Below the pieces are notes generated by a model. The model worked only from the letters and a program-made list of their open reading frames with translations, was not told the DNA's origin and made no database searches. 64,000 nt of DNA from Runella limosa DSM 17973 (GTDB lineage Bacteria > Bacteroidota > Bacteroidia > Cytophagales > Spirosomataceae): the NCBI RefSeq assembly GCF_000482465.1, contig NZ_KI519428.1, forward strand, positions 208,167-272,166. The letters are read 5' to 3'. Each line of letters starts with the position of its first letter. Position 1 is the stretch's first letter. Positions 62,778-64,000 of the stretch are shown here, one piece after another. The position numbers and the translations under genes were made by a program.

Positions 62778-64000
62778 ATGTCATCAACAGTACTCGAACG
62801 GTTTCTAAGATACGTTCAAATTGATACCCAATCAGATCCTAATTCCACTTTACAACCTTCGACCGAAAAACAGAAAAACCTGAGTCGGATGTTGGTGACC
62901 GAATTGTTTGAAATGGGGGTTGTGGATGCCCACCTCGACGAACACGGCTACGTATATGCAACCCTCCACGCCAATACAACCAAGTTGAATGTCCCTGTCA
63001 TTTGCTTTTGTTCGCACGTGGACACCTCGCCCGATTGCTCTGGTGCGGGTGTCAAACCTTTGGTACATGCAGCTTGGGATGGTTCTGATATTGTGTTGCC
63101 CGACGACCCTGCGCAGGTGATTCGTCGCTCGGAACACCCTGATTTAGAGGCGCAAATTGGCAATGACATTGTAACTGCCAGCGGCACCACTTTATTGGGA
63201 GCTGATAACAAAGCGGGTGTTTCCGAAATTATGGATGCCGTACGTTATTTGTTGGAACACCCTGAAATCAAGCACGGTACGATTAAAATCCTCTTTACGC
63301 CCGACGAAGAGATTGGCCGAGGAACCAACAAAGTGGATTTGGCCAAATTAGGCGCCGATTTTGGCTATACCATTGACGGCGAAAGTCTTGGTTCGTTTGA
63401 AGACGAAACCTTCAGTGCCGACGCCGTAAAAATTACCATTCGTGGCATCAGTGCTCACCCTGGTTTTGCCAAAGGAAAACTCGAAAATGCCCTTAAAATA
63501 GCCGCCGATGTCATTGCGGCCTTACCAAAAGATAGCCTTTCGCCCGAAACAACCGAAGAAAAACAAGGGTTTATCCACCCGACAAACATCGAAGGAATCC
63601 AAGAAAAAGTGACCCTAGGCTTTATCATTCGTGATTTCACGGTGGCAGGTCTTCACGAAAAAGAAACCTACCTCAAAGGGATTCTTGACCAAGTTTTACA
63701 ACAATATCCCCACTCAACGGCCGATTTTGAGGTCATTGAACAATACCGAAACATGAAAGAAGTGCTTGATAATCACCCGCATGTCTCGGAATACGTATGG
63801 GAAGCAATCCACCGCTCAGGGCTGACTCCGTTAAAAAGAAGCATCCGAGGCGGAACCGATGGCTCTCGACTTTCCTTCATGGGCTTGCCTTGCCCCAATA
63901 TTTTTACGGGTGGTCATGCTTTTCACTCAAAATTGGAATGGGTTTCGGTCCAAGACATGCAAAAAGCAGTCGAGGTAATCGTCAACCTTTGCCAGATTTG
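62778..64000 (+). CDS. pepT: Peptidase T (tripeptide aminopeptidase), 3' end outside window
   Basis: The first 407 codons of a zinc metallopeptidase of the M20 family; the window ends before the stop codon. Metal-binding blocks are CFCSHVDTSPD (His near residue 79), LLGADNKAG (Asp near 142), FTPDEEIGRG (Glu pair near 177) and GGHAFHSKLEW near 383. A dimerisation domain lies in between (about 210-320). It removes the N-terminal residue of tripeptides in the cytoplasm. Family length is about 410 aa, so only a few residues are missing. Confidence 0.93.
   Translation, partial: MSSTVLERFLRYVQIDTQSDPNSTLQPSTEKQKNLSRMLVTELFEMGVVDAHLDEHGYVYATLHANTTKLNVPVICFCSHVDTSPDCSGAGVKPLVHAAWDGSDIVLPDDPAQVIRRSEHPDLEAQIGNDIVTASGTTLLGADNKAGVSEIMDAVRYLLEHPEIKHGTIKILFTPDEEIGRGTNKVDLAKLGADFGYTIDGESLGSFEDETFSADAVKITIRGISAHPGFAKGKLENALKIAADVIAALPKDSLSPETTEEKQGFIHPTNIEGIQEKVTLGFIIRDFTVAGLHEKETYLKGILDQVLQQYPHSTADFEVIEQYRNMKEVLDNHPHVSEYVWEAIHRSGLTPLKRSIRGGTDGSRLSFMGLPCPNIFTGGHAFHSKLEWVSVQDMQKAVEVIVNLCQI

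Overview
The window looks like chromosomal DNA of a free-living Bacteroidota bacterium, most probably of the Cytophagales (Runella/Spirosoma-like). The evidence is a SusC/SusD pair, TonB receptors with carboxypeptidase-regulatory N-termini, LytS/LytTR signalling, near absence of Shine-Dalgarno sequences, several TAnnTTTG promoter elements and many dispersed palindromic repeats. The genus is inference. I saw no rRNA, tRNA or CRISPR array.

Region 1 (159-7226) is a catabolic locus: malonate transporter MadLM, a thiolase, a Bcr/CflA-type MFS carrier, a PhzS-like FAD monooxygenase, a DUF3237 protein and a CoA-transferase whose two subunits are fused through a linker encoded by a palindromic repeat. 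Region 2 (7224-11672) has a lone AAA ATPase gene between direct repeats, an AraC regulator, an outer-membrane protein, an aldo/keto reductase and the scar of a deleted molybdenum hydroxylase (iorAB-like) operon. Region 3 (11673-25332) holds two paralogous PQQ-type sugar dehydrogenases around a DeoR/SusC/SusD/RidA uptake module, with a DUF418 membrane protein, a Crp-family regulator, a second aldo/keto reductase and an SGNH esterase. Region 4 (25336-29730) has an OmpA/TPR gene pair, a fragment of a second OmpA gene and a PAS-LuxR regulator.

Region 5 (29898-40278) is the clearest functional unit. Enoyl-CoA hydratase, feruloyl-CoA synthase, a short-chain dehydrogenase, a MetE-like methyltransferase, an amidohydrolase-type aryl-beta-ketoacyl-CoA hydrolase, a secreted alpha/beta hydrolase, an aromatic-acid MFS symporter and a zinc dehydrogenase together suggest a CoA-dependent beta-oxidative pathway for hydroxycinnamates such as ferulate. 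A second lone AAA ATPase gene sits inside this cluster between 57-bp direct repeats.

Region 6 (40320-49939) has a LytS/LytTR two-component system, then DUF3500 lipoprotein, HupE/UreJ-like membrane protein and TonB receptor genes (possible metal uptake), a Dabb protein, a MITE-like palindrome and an ABC exporter. Region 7 (50013-64000) is mostly housekeeping or orphan genes: nucleoside hydrolase, MFS, AlkZ-like winged-helix protein, carbon-nitrogen hydrolase, GNAT, a decayed DUF6932-type gene with its small partner, a six-repeat propeller protein, an S9 peptidase, a pentapeptide-repeat protein, Nudix hydrolase and the start of peptidase T.

The most unusual signals are (i) two unrelated loci in which a DUF4143-type AAA ATPase gene lies between ~57-bp direct repeats and begins inside a long perfect inverted repeat spanning its start codon, and (ii) a C/G-rich palindromic repeat family that has become coding sequence in three proteins: the CoA-transferase linker, the feruloyl-CoA synthase C-terminus and the HupE-like signal peptide.
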